DNA of 64,000 nucleotides from Flavobacteriales bacterium UBA6770 (GCA_905181875.1 CAJIZH010000004.1:124001-188000), one strand, 5' to 3'; positions 46,864 to 56,665 are shown, numbered from the stretch's first letter. Numbers and translations: made by a program. The notes: generated from the letters alone by a model not told the origin.

Positions 46864-47547
46864 ATGAAACAAATTTTACTTGTTGAAGACGAAGCTCAAT
46901 TGGCTGAGGCAATTATCCTTAACCTAAAGCTAGAAGGCTATTGCCTCACCTGGGTTAGAAACGGTAACATTGCTGTACAAACTGCATTGAATCCTCATAA
47001 CACCTTCGACCTTATTATATTAGACGTAATGATTCCTGAGAAGGATGGGTTAGAGGTGTGTTTATCAATAAGAAAAGTAGATTTAGAGACTCCGATACTC
47101 TTTTTATCGGCTAGAAATTCGACCACTGACAAAATTTTAGGATTAAAATCAGGTGGTAATGATTACTTAGGGAAGCCTTTTCATTTGGAAGAATTTCTGC
47201 TAAGAGTGAAAAATTTAGCTGCATCAAAAAAAGAAATTACAAATTCTCCTTCTTTTGCTTTTTCAGGAAATACAATTTCGTTTGATAGTTTCTCCGCCAC
47301 GACATTCTCCGGAGAAAGCATTGCGTTTAGCAAACGAGAGATTGCATTTTTGAAATTATTTATAGAACACCCCAATCAAGTTATCTCACGTGAGGAATTA
47401 GCTGATACAACTCCAGAGGCGGTTCAGTTAAATTTTCGAGTTATTGATAATGCAATTGTAAAGTTCAGAAAAAGCTTTGAGATAGATCTTAAACAACCCA
47501 CTCACTTTATTTCAGTAAGAGGAGTTGGCTACCTTTTTAAACCATAA
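46864..47547 (+). CDS. OmpR/PhoB-type response regulator (orphan)
   Basis: A 227-residue two-component regulator. The receiver domain has the acidic pair Glu8/Asp9, phospho-acceptor Asp54 (LIILDVMIPEKDG), Ser82 and Lys104 (YLGKPF). The C-terminal winged helix (about 130-227) contains FSKREIAFLKLFIEHPNQVISREEL and ends HFISVRGVGYLFKP. No histidine kinase gene is adjacent. The ATG at 46864 starts exactly at the domain; an upstream in-frame ATG at 46684 would lie inside the giant gene. It is divergent from that gene and might regulate it. The end overlaps the convergent nuclease gene by 11 bp. Confidence 0.93.
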   Translation: MKQILLVEDEAQLAEAIILNLKLEGYCLTWVRNGNIAVQTALNPHNTFDLIILDVMIPEKDGLEVCLSIRKVDLETPILFLSARNSTTDKILGLKSGGNDYLGKPFHLEEFLLRVKNLAASKKEITNSPSFAFSGNTISFDSFSATTFSGESIAFSKREIAFLKLFIEHPNQVISREELADTTPEAVQLNFRVIDNAIVKFRKSFEIDLKQPTHFISVRGVGYLFKP

Positions 47548-50149
47548 GGTCAGTAAACTTAGATTTAAACTCATTTGATTCTTCAAACTGAAAATCAGAT
47601 TTTAAAATTGACTCCAATTTTATTTTCACCGCAACAGTATATGCAATGAGATCATCATTGTCTACGAAAGATTTTCCTTGGATCATTAGAGGTAAAATTC
47701 CAGTTAGATTATTCCGACAAGAATATATCGCCGACTCGATTTTTTTAAACTTACTTATATGACTATATAATAATGTATAGTAAAGCAGCTGATTAGCCTT
47801 GGAGAGATCTAAATTATCCATTACTTCAGAAAAATCATCAATTCGCAAATCTTTTTGTTCCACCTTCCCTGTTTTATAATCGATGAGTCTGATTACTCCA
47901 TTCTCTTCTTCTACCCTATCAATTGAACCAACAAGTTTTATAGTCGCAAAATTTTCCTCTAGTTGCAGTTTAATTTCAATTTCGCACCTTTCTTCCAAAT
48001 CCTTCAGCACAATATCTCTTCCTGCATTTATTCGAGACAAATCAAATTGTAAAAATTTATCAATCCAAACTGAACAGATATTTTTATACAAATTCAGAAT
48101 ACTCATAGAGGGGCTTAGTTTTTTATTTAGTTCTTCAATTCTATTCTCAATTACATCATTCCGTCTCTTTTCAATTTCTTTAAACGTATCACTAGTTAAT
48201 TTGGTGGCTACAAAAGGCTTATATAAATCTTCTAATACATTATGAAATAAAGTCCCTAATTCTGCATGTGAAACTTCATCTAAAATAGTTTCGGATTCTT
48301 TAAGCCCAAGAACATATTGATTGTAAAAATCAATTGGATTGCGAATTAGTAGATTAAGCGCAGAAACAGAGCACCCTTTTTGGGAAAGATAATTTATGAT
48401 TTTAGCTTTAATTTTTGGATTTTGAGGAATCACGATTGTTTCTCCGTTGATTTCGTCGTTGTGTACAAAACTTGTTCGTTTTTGTACAAACACATCCTCA
48501 AAGCCAGGGAAACTATTCTTAAGCTGGTTCAAATATCGAGAAGGTTCTGAGCTATTAAACCCCGAATCGCTTTGAATAGATAACAGACTAATTGACTCTG
48601 CCCTTTGAATACTTTGAAAGAAATAATACGACAAAAGTCCTTCAGAATCATTTGGCATTTGCAGACCAAACCTGCTTCTTACGTCGTTTGGTATAATGCT
48701 ATTTGAAATTATACTTCCAGGAAAAACTGAGTCGTTAAATGATACTATGATAACATGATCAAAATCTATGTTACGAGTTTCTAACAACCCCAAAAATTGA
48801 ATATTGGATGTTTTTTCACTTATCGTATCAATTGTGTTGGTTTTAAGTTCACTCAAAAAAGCTTTTTTCACAAACTCTTCTGGTAGTTTCTCAAAACGGT
48901 GTTTATTTTTCAAATAACGATCTAAACAAGAAATACACTTTGAAATTACTGCTGAACAAAAAGTATGTTGTAAAGTGTCAGAATTATCAAATTCAAGCTG
49001 TCTCAAAAAATCGTCGAGATCATTAAAGCCATTCCAAATTGATCTAAAGTTTCGTTGATTCTCGCAGGTGATTTGTACTGATTTAAAACGTCGAATAGAC
49101 AACTGTTTTAGCAACTCAAAAAGACTGTTTTTATTCCCATCCAAAAAATTAGCAACTAGAGAATAACCAAACGTAAATTGCAGCTGAATCCCAGACCCAA
49201 TATTCACTTGATTTAATGCTTTCGGTAAACTAAACACAGCAGTCTGAAGAAGGCTCTGATCAAGGAATACAACTGCCGTTTTTCTCACTCTATCTTCAGA
49301 AATCAACTTCCTGAAAACTGATGTCAACATTGCAATATTTCCATCAGAAACACCATGCATAAATCGTTGATTACGAAACCGCCAATTGGCATCCAAAAAA
49401 GTTTTGTTAAAGCTTATTTTACTACCCGATTTAATCAAAAATTTGCCAGCGGAATCAAGGTTATTATCGAGATAATAATGGTCAATATCAAAAACAGATT
49501 CTACCTCAATAGTTTTTCCTAATTCAGCAATAAAATGAAGCTCTGATGCATTGAAATTATTGAACCCAACAAACCAAAATTTAGACTTCGTTTTTACAAA
49601 TTCACGAAAGGATTCTACTTCATTTATCAAGCCTAATACTTGACTTTGCGATTGGAAATTTGATTGCTGAAGGTTTTCTTGATATTTCGAGAATATACTA
49701 ACTAGTTTCTCCCAGAATAAGAGATTATTTTTACCTAGTTCTCCTAAAGTATCAACTTCAATTTCCCACTTTTCGAGAAGCTTTATGTAAGAGACCTTTG
49801 AGAAAATATCTTTAGGATCTATTTTCTCGCGTTGCACCTCGTCAAAATCCTCAATGAGTTTAGCGACAAAATCAAAGTTATTTAGATCCCCTTTTTTTTC
49901 TTCTAACGTATTCGATAACGCCTCATTTAGGGCCAATACTTTCTCTAAAAATTCGGGTGAATTTGTCGGGAATTCTCGATTTAATAAATCATTTAGCGTC
50001 GTAATCTCAGGAAACCATGAGTTTTCAGGAACGATTGAGTGAAGAAGATTCCGGAACTCTATGATGGGCCTATTGTTAGGAAACACTATTACATCATTTT
50101 CATTGAATTTTATTAAATAATGCTTTAGAAATTGTTCCAGGAAAGTCAT
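47537..50149 (-). CDS. RecB/AddB-like PD-(D/E)XK nuclease family protein
   Basis: An 870-residue protein that resembles AddB-type subunits of recombination helicase-nucleases. The C-terminal nuclease has the histidine in ELGTLFHNVLEDLY, the Asp in VGSIDRVEEENG and the DxK pair in IRLIDYKTGKV at about 758-766. The central part carries helicase-like motifs such as VIIVSFNDSVFPGS and SYYFFQSIQRAESISLL, but I see no intact Walker A, as in AddB of Bacteroidota. It should act with an AddA-like helicase in double-strand break end processing; that partner is not in this window. Confidence 0.85.
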   Translation of the reverse strand: MTFLEQFLKHYLIKFNENDVIVFPNNRPIIEFRNLLHSIVPENSWFPEITTLNDLLNREFPTNSPEFLEKVLALNEALSNTLEEKKGDLNNFDFVAKLIEDFDEVQREKIDPKDIFSKVSYIKLLEKWEIEVDTLGELGKNNLLFWEKLVSIFSKYQENLQQSNFQSQSQVLGLINEVESFREFVKTKSKFWFVGFNNFNASELHFIAELGKTIEVESVFDIDHYYLDNNLDSAGKFLIKSGSKISFNKTFLDANWRFRNQRFMHGVSDGNIAMLTSVFRKLISEDRVRKTAVVFLDQSLLQTAVFSLPKALNQVNIGSGIQLQFTFGYSLVANFLDGNKNSLFELLKQLSIRRFKSVQITCENQRNFRSIWNGFNDLDDFLRQLEFDNSDTLQHTFCSAVISKCISCLDRYLKNKHRFEKLPEEFVKKAFLSELKTNTIDTISEKTSNIQFLGLLETRNIDFDHVIIVSFNDSVFPGSIISNSIIPNDVRSRFGLQMPNDSEGLLSYYFFQSIQRAESISLLSIQSDSGFNSSEPSRYLNQLKNSFPGFEDVFVQKRTSFVHNDEINGETIVIPQNPKIKAKIINYLSQKGCSVSALNLLIRNPIDFYNQYVLGLKESETILDEVSHAELGTLFHNVLEDLYKPFVATKLTSDTFKEIEKRRNDVIENRIEELNKKLSPSMSILNLYKNICSVWIDKFLQFDLSRINAGRDIVLKDLEERCEIEIKLQLEENFATIKLVGSIDRVEEENGVIRLIDYKTGKVEQKDLRIDDFSEVMDNLDLSKANQLLYYTLLYSHISKFKKIESAIYSCRNNLTGILPLMIQGKSFVDNDDLIAYTVAVKIKLESILKSDFQFEESNEFKSKFTDLMV

Positions 50150-50153
50150 TGAT

Positions 50154-50720
50154 CTATTTAGTTAGTTTAAAGCCATTTCTTAAGTAGTTAAGAAACTCTT
50201 TAAGGAATTTAAACTTTGTAATATTATTCAAAGCATATTGAATTGCTGAATTCTTTTTCCCAGGACTCTCCACTTCGTTTTTTATCACACCAGATTTTGA
50301 TTCTAAATTAACAGCTAATTCATCCGCTTTTACGAAATTGCGTTTAGCCTTGCCATTATAGCCTTTACTTTCAAGCGCTAAACCAAGGTTATTATATGCA
50401 ATAGCATCTTCTGGATCTAAGTGAACGGCTTTTTGATAATCTTCGATCGCTCCATCAAAATCACCAATTCTATTTTTCACATATGCCCTTGACGAGTATC
50501 TAAATGGATTATTTGGCTGAAGATTTTGAGCCTTATTCATATCTGCTAGGCAGCTTTCATAATCCCCTAAATGGTAGTATGACATTGCACGATTTTCGTA
50601 CAAATCCGGATCTGTATTTATTGTTTTTATTTCCTCAGTAAACAACTCAACAGCCCCCTTAAACTCTTGATTTTCATATAATTGTTTAGCTTTCGACTTA
50701 AAGGTTTTCTGATTTCCCAC
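50154..50720 (-). CDS. TPR repeat protein
   Basis: A 188-residue cytoplasmic protein without a signal peptide. It contains about four TPR units of 34 residues: AKQLYENQEFKGAVELF, ENRAMSYYHLGDYESCLADM, SSRAYVKNRIGDFDGAIEDY and YNNLGLALESKGYNGKAKRNF. Such units mediate protein contacts; the partner is unknown. It lies 4 bases upstream of the nuclease gene on the same strand, so the two are probably co-transcribed. The tail after residue 135 is basic and not repeat-like. Confidence 0.85.
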   Translation of the reverse strand: MGNQKTFKSKAKQLYENQEFKGAVELFTEEIKTINTDPDLYENRAMSYYHLGDYESCLADMNKAQNLQPNNPFRYSSRAYVKNRIGDFDGAIEDYQKAVHLDPEDAIAYNNLGLALESKGYNGKAKRNFVKADELAVNLESKSGVIKNEVESPGKKNSAIQYALNNITKFKFLKEFLNYLRNGFKLTK

Positions 50721-50826
50721 GATGCATAACTTTAATATTAATAAACATAATTTGCTACTAATAAAGTAGCTTTATCTATAGCTCTAATAACTACAGCTAT
50801 AAAACTCCAAAAAGTACTCCAAAGGA

Positions 50827-50863
50827 ACAAAGATTATTAATACTAATTATTAATAATCTTTGT
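50827..50863. promoter_or_regulatory. 15-bp perfect inverted repeat in a divergent promoter region
   Basis: ACAAAGATTATTAAT (50827-50841) and its exact reverse complement ATTAATAATCTTTGT (50849-50863) flank a 7-base spacer. It lies between the TPR gene and the polysaccharide-locus membrane gene, which diverge. A TTTG inside the right arm could be a -33 element for the plus-strand gene. A smaller repeat TATAGCT/AGCTATA lies at 50777-50801. Confidence 0.45.
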
Positions 50864-50924
50864 AGTGATACGCTGATGCTTATTCAAAATAATTGTCATT
50901 TCTTAGAGCCTTGAAATTAATCAA

Positions 50925-52274
50925 ATGTATGAAATAGGAATTTTCGACTATATAATGGCCGGGTTATGGCTAGTTATACTCGGCATGGGAGGCTTTCTAT
51001 ATGCAAGTTTAAAGTCCTCAAGGAGCCCCGCTTATCGGTTTTATAATTATGCTTTATGGGCCAAAATGTTAGGTGGGCTTGGGTTTGCCTTAACCTATAG
51101 CTATTATTACAATTATCAAGGGGATACGTTTGCCTATTTCGCCGATATTCGGCACTTATCTATGATGTTCATAGAAGAGCCTTACTCTATTTTACAAATT
51201 CTAACACAACCCTCAGGAACTTTTAATTCAGAAACCTATCATATAACATCAAAGCTAAACTTTTACCGTGGAGAGGACACTTTCATTGTTATTCGCGTAA
51301 TTACACTTCTAAATCTTTTAGGTGGAAATACTTATTTAGGAACTACCATAATCGTATCATTTATTTCCTTTCATGGAGTTTGGAAAATGTTTTTATTATT
51401 CAGAGAATATTATGCAAAAATTGAAATTGAACTAGCTTTTTCTATTCTATTCTTTCCTTCAGTTGTTTTTTGGGGATCTGGCATTCTTAAAGATTCAATC
51501 GTTATTTCGGGGGTTGGATTTATGCTTTACTACTTAAACGAATTAATTGTAAAAGGTCGACTTTCTATTTTCAAATCATTTTTCTTAATCTTCGTGATAT
51601 ATGTTACTGCCACCGCCAAATCATATGTTGTCATTTCACTGCTACCTGCAACCGCACTTTGGTTAATTCCAAAAGTTCAACAAAACATTGAAAATAAAGC
51701 CATAAAGGTTTTCATTTCACCTATAATTTTCGTTGTCGGATTAGGCATTTCTGTATACCTTTTTACACTTTTCGAAAAATCATTTGAACGATTTTCGTTA
51801 GATGAAGTGGTTGCGACAGCTAAATCTTACCAAGATTGGCACTACTACGGCGGTGACTTTGAACGTTCTGGAAGAGGTTCCTCCTACACATTGGGAGAAT
51901 ACGAAGCAACTTTGCCTGGAATTATTTCAATGATTCCGAGCGGAATATCAGTTACCCTTTTTAGGCCCTATTTATGGGAGATTCGAAATACGGTTATGGG
52001 AATTTCGGCTGTTGAAAGTTCCTTTGTAATTTTACTTACTCTATACGTCTTATGGAAAGTCAGAATTACCAGAATGTTCTATCAATTTAGAACGGATTCT
52101 TTTCTTGCAATGTGTCTTATCTTTTCTTTAATCTTCGCTTTTGCAGTAGGGTTTTCATCGTATAATTTTGGGGCATTAGTAAGATACAAAATCCCTTGTA
52201 TACCGATGTATTTGAGTGTTCTTTTTGTGCTTCTTAACTACGATAAATTATCATCTAAAAAAAGAACAGCCTAA
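50925..52274 (+). CDS. Polytopic membrane protein of unknown function at the polysaccharide locus
   Basis: A 449-residue inner-membrane protein with about ten hydrophobic helices (e.g. YIMAGLWLVILGMGGFLY and IFVVGLGISVYLFTLF). A conserved-looking segment, FFPSVVFWGSGILKDS, follows the fourth helix. A polar loop of about 70 residues near 285-345 contains DWHYYGGDFERSGRG. The topology resembles glycan polymerases (Wzy) or PMT-like glycosyltransferases, but I see no diagnostic motif for either. It faces the long minus-strand glycan operon and overlaps its last gene by 4 bases at the stop codons, so a polymerase role is an attractive guess only. Confidence 0.6.
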   Translation: MYEIGIFDYIMAGLWLVILGMGGFLYASLKSSRSPAYRFYNYALWAKMLGGLGFALTYSYYYNYQGDTFAYFADIRHLSMMFIEEPYSILQILTQPSGTFNSETYHITSKLNFYRGEDTFIVIRVITLLNLLGGNTYLGTTIIVSFISFHGVWKMFLLFREYYAKIEIELAFSILFFPSVVFWGSGILKDSIVISGVGFMLYYLNELIVKGRLSIFKSFFLIFVIYVTATAKSYVVISLLPATALWLIPKVQQNIENKAIKVFISPIIFVVGLGISVYLFTLFEKSFERFSLDEVVATAKSYQDWHYYGGDFERSGRGSSYTLGEYEATLPGIISMIPSGISVTLFRPYLWEIRNTVMGISAVESSFVILLTLYVLWKVRITRMFYQFRTDSFLAMCLIFSLIFAFAVGFSSYNFGALVRYKIPCIPMYLSVLFVLLNYDKLSSKKRTA

Positions 52275-54493
52275 TTGCTAAAATCAACTTTATAAATATT
52301 CTGAGCCTGAGACTTTTTTAGTGCTTTAATTCTTTCAAAACCAGAAATGCAGAGAGAGTTATAGTATTCTGGAGAACCTAATAAGTTTGTAATTGCTGAA
52401 ACCATTTCAACCTCATCATTAACTGGAGTAATTACTCCATATTTTGAACAAAACATTTTATCAATTACAATATTGTAATCAACATCTAGAATTTCTCGAG
52501 GACCACTTTTACAGTCTGTAGATATAATTGGAACTCCATTGGACATCGCCTCAATAATTACGTTTGGAAACCCTTCAAAAAATGAGCTTAAGATAAATAC
52601 ATCCGCAGCTTTATAATAGGGGGTAGTATCATATACCTGATCATGAAAAATCACTTTAGATTGTAAGTGCAATTTATCTCGAAGTTGCATAAGCGATTTT
52701 CGCTCACTTCCCTTGCCTAAAATATGTAGCTCAACATCTAAATTTTCAATTCTACTCAATGCATTAATCAAAAGTTTATGATTTTTATTCTTATCCAATC
52801 TACCAACTGCTAAAATTTTAAAAGGAGACTTCCTGGAATAAATACGAGGTTTTATTGCAATATCTTCAATTATAATAGGGTTTTGCCAAACTTTAATTTT
52901 ATCCAAAACCTTTTCATTAAATCGATCTTTGAAGTACTTTGCAGTTAATTGTGAATTACAAATAATTGCATTTGCTTTTGGATACAACAAGTCAATTAAT
53001 ATCTTAGTACTCCAATTAACAAGGTTTTGAATTTTATAAGCTTCTGGAGGATAGCTCCTTTCATTAATTATAGTTTCAATAGTGCTGTTGTTTCTACTTG
53101 CCAAAACGTTAATGAAATTGGGTCTATTTAGAAAACTAATCGATGTTGTAATTTTATTCTTTTCGAGATAACTTTTATATCTAACTGCTGCAATGCATAC
53201 CCCTATAACCTTGAATTTAAGCCAATTCAAGTTATTGGGCATTATATACTTTACAGAAATATTACTACTTAGTTTTTGATTAATTATATTGCTTAACAGA
53301 ACAATTTCAACATTTTTAGTTTTGGACAATTGTTCTGCTAAAATTGATAACACTTTTTCGGCACCACCGCGCTCAAGAGAGTGTATTAGCATTGAAACAT
53401 CAATTGGCCTCCAAATTGCTTTCAAATATTTTCCCAAATTTGCATCTAAAGAATAATAGGACTCCACTCTTTTTCTTCCTTGAACAGAAAACTGATTATA
53501 TACATCACGATCCTCTATGATTTTTTTAATCGACTGATACCAACCTTCTTCATCAAGTGGCTCGACTAAAATTCCCGAAACATTATTTTCAACTACTCTG
53601 AAATTCGCGCCGAGTGCAGTTGCAACTGTCGGAATTCCTAATGACATATATTGGAGTGCTTTTAATCCACTTTTACCCATTACCCATTCTTCATCTGGCA
53701 ATGGATATAATCCAATATCAATTTTATTAAGTTCAACCACTTCATCTTGTTCCACCCAATTGTTGGCATTTACAGCTACTCCTGGAATTTTGAATGAATC
53801 ATCTCCAATTACTTTTAGTTCAATATTAAACTCTTTTGAAAGTCTAATAATTACATTGTCCAACAAATGCAAATACTTTGAAGTACTATGACTTCCACTC
53901 CAACCTAATACAATTTTCGCAGGATTAATTGACTTGCTTTTAAACTTGTAAACGTTTGTATTTATACTAGAGCTAATATCGGTTGTGTTTGAGTTATACT
54001 TCCTAACAACCTTATCTAATACGGGCGTGCAGGTAATAACATGATCGCTAGATTTCATTAATTCGATCATTTTGTTTCTTCCCTTAAGAAATTTAAAAAA
54101 CTTATTTGCAGAACTTGAATGTCCTAGAAATACCATATCATCGATATCATAAATCAACCTTTTCGCACGCATCCGAACAATTCGTTCAAATATTGGAGTC
54201 CCAATTGGGGTTACCCATAAATGAACATAAACAATGTCATACTGTCTCATTCTGATTATATCATTAATCCTTCTGAAATAACCTAAAAACAAATACCAAG
54301 CTTTAGTTATAAACTTACCTTCTTGATATAGGATCGACCATAATGCCTTTGAAACAAATGCACTGGTTTCTACTTCAAACCCATTTTCTTCAAATCGTAA
54401 AAAGTACTGTTCATATTTGAGACGCTGACTGGGAGCAGAATGCTCAGGATAAGGGGACAGGAATAATATCTTTTTTTTTGTTTTTGACATCAA
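52271..54493 (-). CDS. Two fused GT4-type glycosyltransferases
   Basis: A 740-residue cytoplasmic protein containing two complete GT-B glycosyltransferases in one frame. The first (about 8-360) begins ILFLSPYPEHSAPSQRLKY and has GKSGLKALQYMSLGIPTV as its donor-binding motif. The second (about 368-740) begins SMLIHSLERGGAEKVLSILA, with ILAVGRLDKNKNHKLLINAL and SSFFEGFPNVIIEAMSNGVPI. The junction KAIWRPIDVSML has almost no linker. Normally each half is a separate gene. It is the last gene of the glycan operon, 44 bp after the previous one. Confidence 0.88.
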   Translation of the reverse strand: MMSKTKKKILFLSPYPEHSAPSQRLKYEQYFLRFEENGFEVETSAFVSKALWSILYQEGKFITKAWYLFLGYFRRINDIIRMRQYDIVYVHLWVTPIGTPIFERIVRMRAKRLIYDIDDMVFLGHSSSANKFFKFLKGRNKMIELMKSSDHVITCTPVLDKVVRKYNSNTTDISSSINTNVYKFKSKSINPAKIVLGWSGSHSTSKYLHLLDNVIIRLSKEFNIELKVIGDDSFKIPGVAVNANNWVEQDEVVELNKIDIGLYPLPDEEWVMGKSGLKALQYMSLGIPTVATALGANFRVVENNVSGILVEPLDEEGWYQSIKKIIEDRDVYNQFSVQGRKRVESYYSLDANLGKYLKAIWRPIDVSMLIHSLERGGAEKVLSILAEQLSKTKNVEIVLLSNIINQKLSSNISVKYIMPNNLNWLKFKVIGVCIAAVRYKSYLEKNKITTSISFLNRPNFINVLASRNNSTIETIINERSYPPEAYKIQNLVNWSTKILIDLLYPKANAIICNSQLTAKYFKDRFNEKVLDKIKVWQNPIIIEDIAIKPRIYSRKSPFKILAVGRLDKNKNHKLLINALSRIENLDVELHILGKGSERKSLMQLRDKLHLQSKVIFHDQVYDTTPYYKAADVFILSSFFEGFPNVIIEAMSNGVPIISTDCKSGPREILDVDYNIVIDKMFCSKYGVITPVNDEVEMVSAITNLLGSPEYYNSLCISGFERIKALKKSQAQNIYKVDFSN

Positions 54494-54537
54494 TTGAAAA
54501 CGCTTCTATACCTTTTTTAATATTGATTTATCTAGTA

Positions 54538-55749
54538 TTACTTCCTAAGTGTTTGCTCGTATACATTGGCGTAAGATGCTACTGCGATTTTGAGGTCGAA
54601 TAAGTGTATTGCACTTTTTCGAATAAGTGACTTTTCATAATTCATTTGAACCATCTTTTCAACACCCTCATTAATCAAGCTCACATCTACAACAACACCA
54701 GCATTATTACCTTCTATAATTTCTACCACATCTCCTACGCCTGAATTAGTAACAATAGGAATTCCCATACTCATCATCTCTCCCTGCTTAGTAGGCGACG
54801 AAGAAATTTTAGAATAATCCGGTCTAATAAAAAAAATACCCCAATCAGTTAAACTGAGATATTTCGGCACCTCAGTTCGTTGTGCTTGAAAAATAAAAAA
54901 ATCATTTTTATCCAAATTCTTTGTCTTGATAGCACTTAACACCAAGTCCTTTTCTCGGGTTAAAAATAAAAACTTCCAACTACTATCTCGCGTCTTTAAT
55001 TCGCCATAAAAATCAAGCATTTCATCAAGCATATACCAAGTGCCTATTGAGCCTAAGTAAGTTAAAACTTTATGTGACTTATCTATTCCTGTTCTTACCC
55101 TATACTCGTCAAGCGTTATTTGATCAATCTTATCTGGAGAAAATAAATCCGTATCTACGCTGCATGGAATGACAGACACAGGACTAAACCTTTCCGAACT
55201 GCGCCAATTGAGCATTTCTTTTGCACCAGCATTTGTAAGACTGATTGTATAATCCGCGATTATTAAAAAGTCTACTTCCTTTCGTTTAAAGTATCTATAA
55301 ACCCAACCAAATAGAGGGTTACTTAGATTCCATAATTTGCCATCCACCCTTTCGTCTGCCCAAAACCCTCGCATGTCAAAAATAAATTTTGTACCCAACT
55401 TATTTTTCAATTTCAAACCTGCAAGAGCAGATATATAACTGCGTGCGTGAATGGTGTCTATGCTTGCATTGATTACTACCTTTTCGGCTAACTTCAACAT
55501 TCTATAAATGTCAAAAATTGTCGAAATAACTGGCGGCCTTTTAGTGTAGGATAAAGGATACCATGAAATATTATTTGCATCAGCTATTTCTTGAATTTCA
55601 GATTGAGAATACAAAGCATCCTCTTTTTCGAAAGAGATAATTGAAAACGAATAACCCTGGGCAGTTAAACTGATTATATAAGGAAGAATTTGAGATTGTC
55701 CAAGCTGATCCGTCAATCCGTCGTAAGAAACAAAAAGGATGTTTTTCAT
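54538..55749 (-). CDS. GT4-family glycosyltransferase
   Basis: A 403-residue GT-B enzyme starting NILFVSYDGLTDQLGQSQ, a form common in bacterial exopolysaccharide clusters. The acceptor half includes TIHARSYISALAGLKL and FDMRGFWADERVDG. The C-terminal nucleotide-sugar half includes VLTYLGSIGTWYMLDEML and PTKQGEMMSMGIPIVTNSG. Donor and acceptor cannot be told from sequence. It is placed 1 base after the GT2 gene, in the middle of the operon. Confidence 0.88.
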   Translation of the reverse strand: MKNILFVSYDGLTDQLGQSQILPYIISLTAQGYSFSIISFEKEDALYSQSEIQEIADANNISWYPLSYTKRPPVISTIFDIYRMLKLAEKVVINASIDTIHARSYISALAGLKLKNKLGTKFIFDMRGFWADERVDGKLWNLSNPLFGWVYRYFKRKEVDFLIIADYTISLTNAGAKEMLNWRSSERFSPVSVIPCSVDTDLFSPDKIDQITLDEYRVRTGIDKSHKVLTYLGSIGTWYMLDEMLDFYGELKTRDSSWKFLFLTREKDLVLSAIKTKNLDKNDFFIFQAQRTEVPKYLSLTDWGIFFIRPDYSKISSSPTKQGEMMSMGIPIVTNSGVGDVVEIIEGNNAGVVVDVSLINEGVEKMVQMNYEKSLIRKSAIHLFDLKIAVASYANVYEQTLRK

Positions 55750-55750
55750 A

Positions 55751-56650
55751 TTAAGCTCCTTTTATCACAGAAGATTTTGCGAGGAATAAATTTTTAATTG
55801 TCACAAATGTCCGTTTGGTAAATAGAATGCGCAAGTCACAGCCTATGGCTTTTAAAAGCCAGCTCCAAGCAGTATTATCACTCTGCAATGATAAGTGCAA
55901 TGCTATGTACGAATATGCACCAGAAGAAATTACTCTAAATTCCGGCTTGCTATATCCGTGAGCCAGCGTATATTTTAGGAATAACTCTTTCCGTAAAATA
56001 AGCAAACTATTATCTTCGTAATGTTGACTTCGTCCCTGATGATCTATAAGAATTGAGGAGTAGACTGGATTGTATTCAATTTTAAATTTCCGGCTGATCC
56101 TTAACCAAAGCTCATAATCTTCAGAACCACTTAAAAGTCTGTCTTCATTAAAACTATTGTTTCTGGCTACTTCATTTTTCAAAAACACGCCCTGACACGC
56201 CATGAAATTCCCTTTTTTGATTAAAGACTTAGCAATTGGAATAATCTTTTGTGGAATTTTATTTTTCCGTTGACCTTCTAGCAAAAGATAATAGGGTTGA
56301 AAGAAAATTTTTAAATCGTTGATGTGTGCCTTAATAAAATTCACCGCTTCAGCTAAATGGAAATCGAGAAAGACATCATCAGAATCTAAAAAAGTTATAA
56401 AATCTCCTTTAGCTTTTTCGATTCCATAGTTTCGAGCAACAGCTCTTTCTTCATTTTGCTTTTTGAAATAACTAATTCTTGAATCAGCAAAAGATCTTAC
56501 AACTTCTTTAGTATTATCAGTACTGCCATCATCAACGATGATTATTTCAAAATTTGAATACGTTTGGTTAAGAACAGATTTTATGGTTTTTCCAATGAAA
56601 TCGGCCCTATTATATGTTGGGATAATTATGGATACAAGGATTTGTTTCAT
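55751..56650 (-). CDS. GT2-family glycosyltransferase
   Basis: A 299-residue inverting GT-A enzyme. It shows VSIIIPTYNRADFIGKTIKS, the nucleotide-binding IIIVDDGSTDNT, and the metal motif in FITFLDSDDVFLD. The acceptor part has GSEDYELWLRISRKF, which resembles the ED(Y)-type catalytic motif. The C-terminal region carries amphipathic helices likely to touch the membrane. It lies between two GT4 genes and presumably adds one sugar of the repeat unit. Confidence 0.92.
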   Translation of the reverse strand: MKQILVSIIIPTYNRADFIGKTIKSVLNQTYSNFEIIIVDDGSTDNTKEVVRSFADSRISYFKKQNEERAVARNYGIEKAKGDFITFLDSDDVFLDFHLAEAVNFIKAHINDLKIFFQPYYLLLEGQRKNKIPQKIIPIAKSLIKKGNFMACQGVFLKNEVARNNSFNEDRLLSGSEDYELWLRISRKFKIEYNPVYSSILIDHQGRSQHYEDNSLLILRKELFLKYTLAHGYSKPEFRVISSGAYSYIALHLSLQSDNTAWSWLLKAIGCDLRILFTKRTFVTIKNLFLAKSSVIKGA

Positions 56651-56665
56651 CTAAAAACTGTCTGA

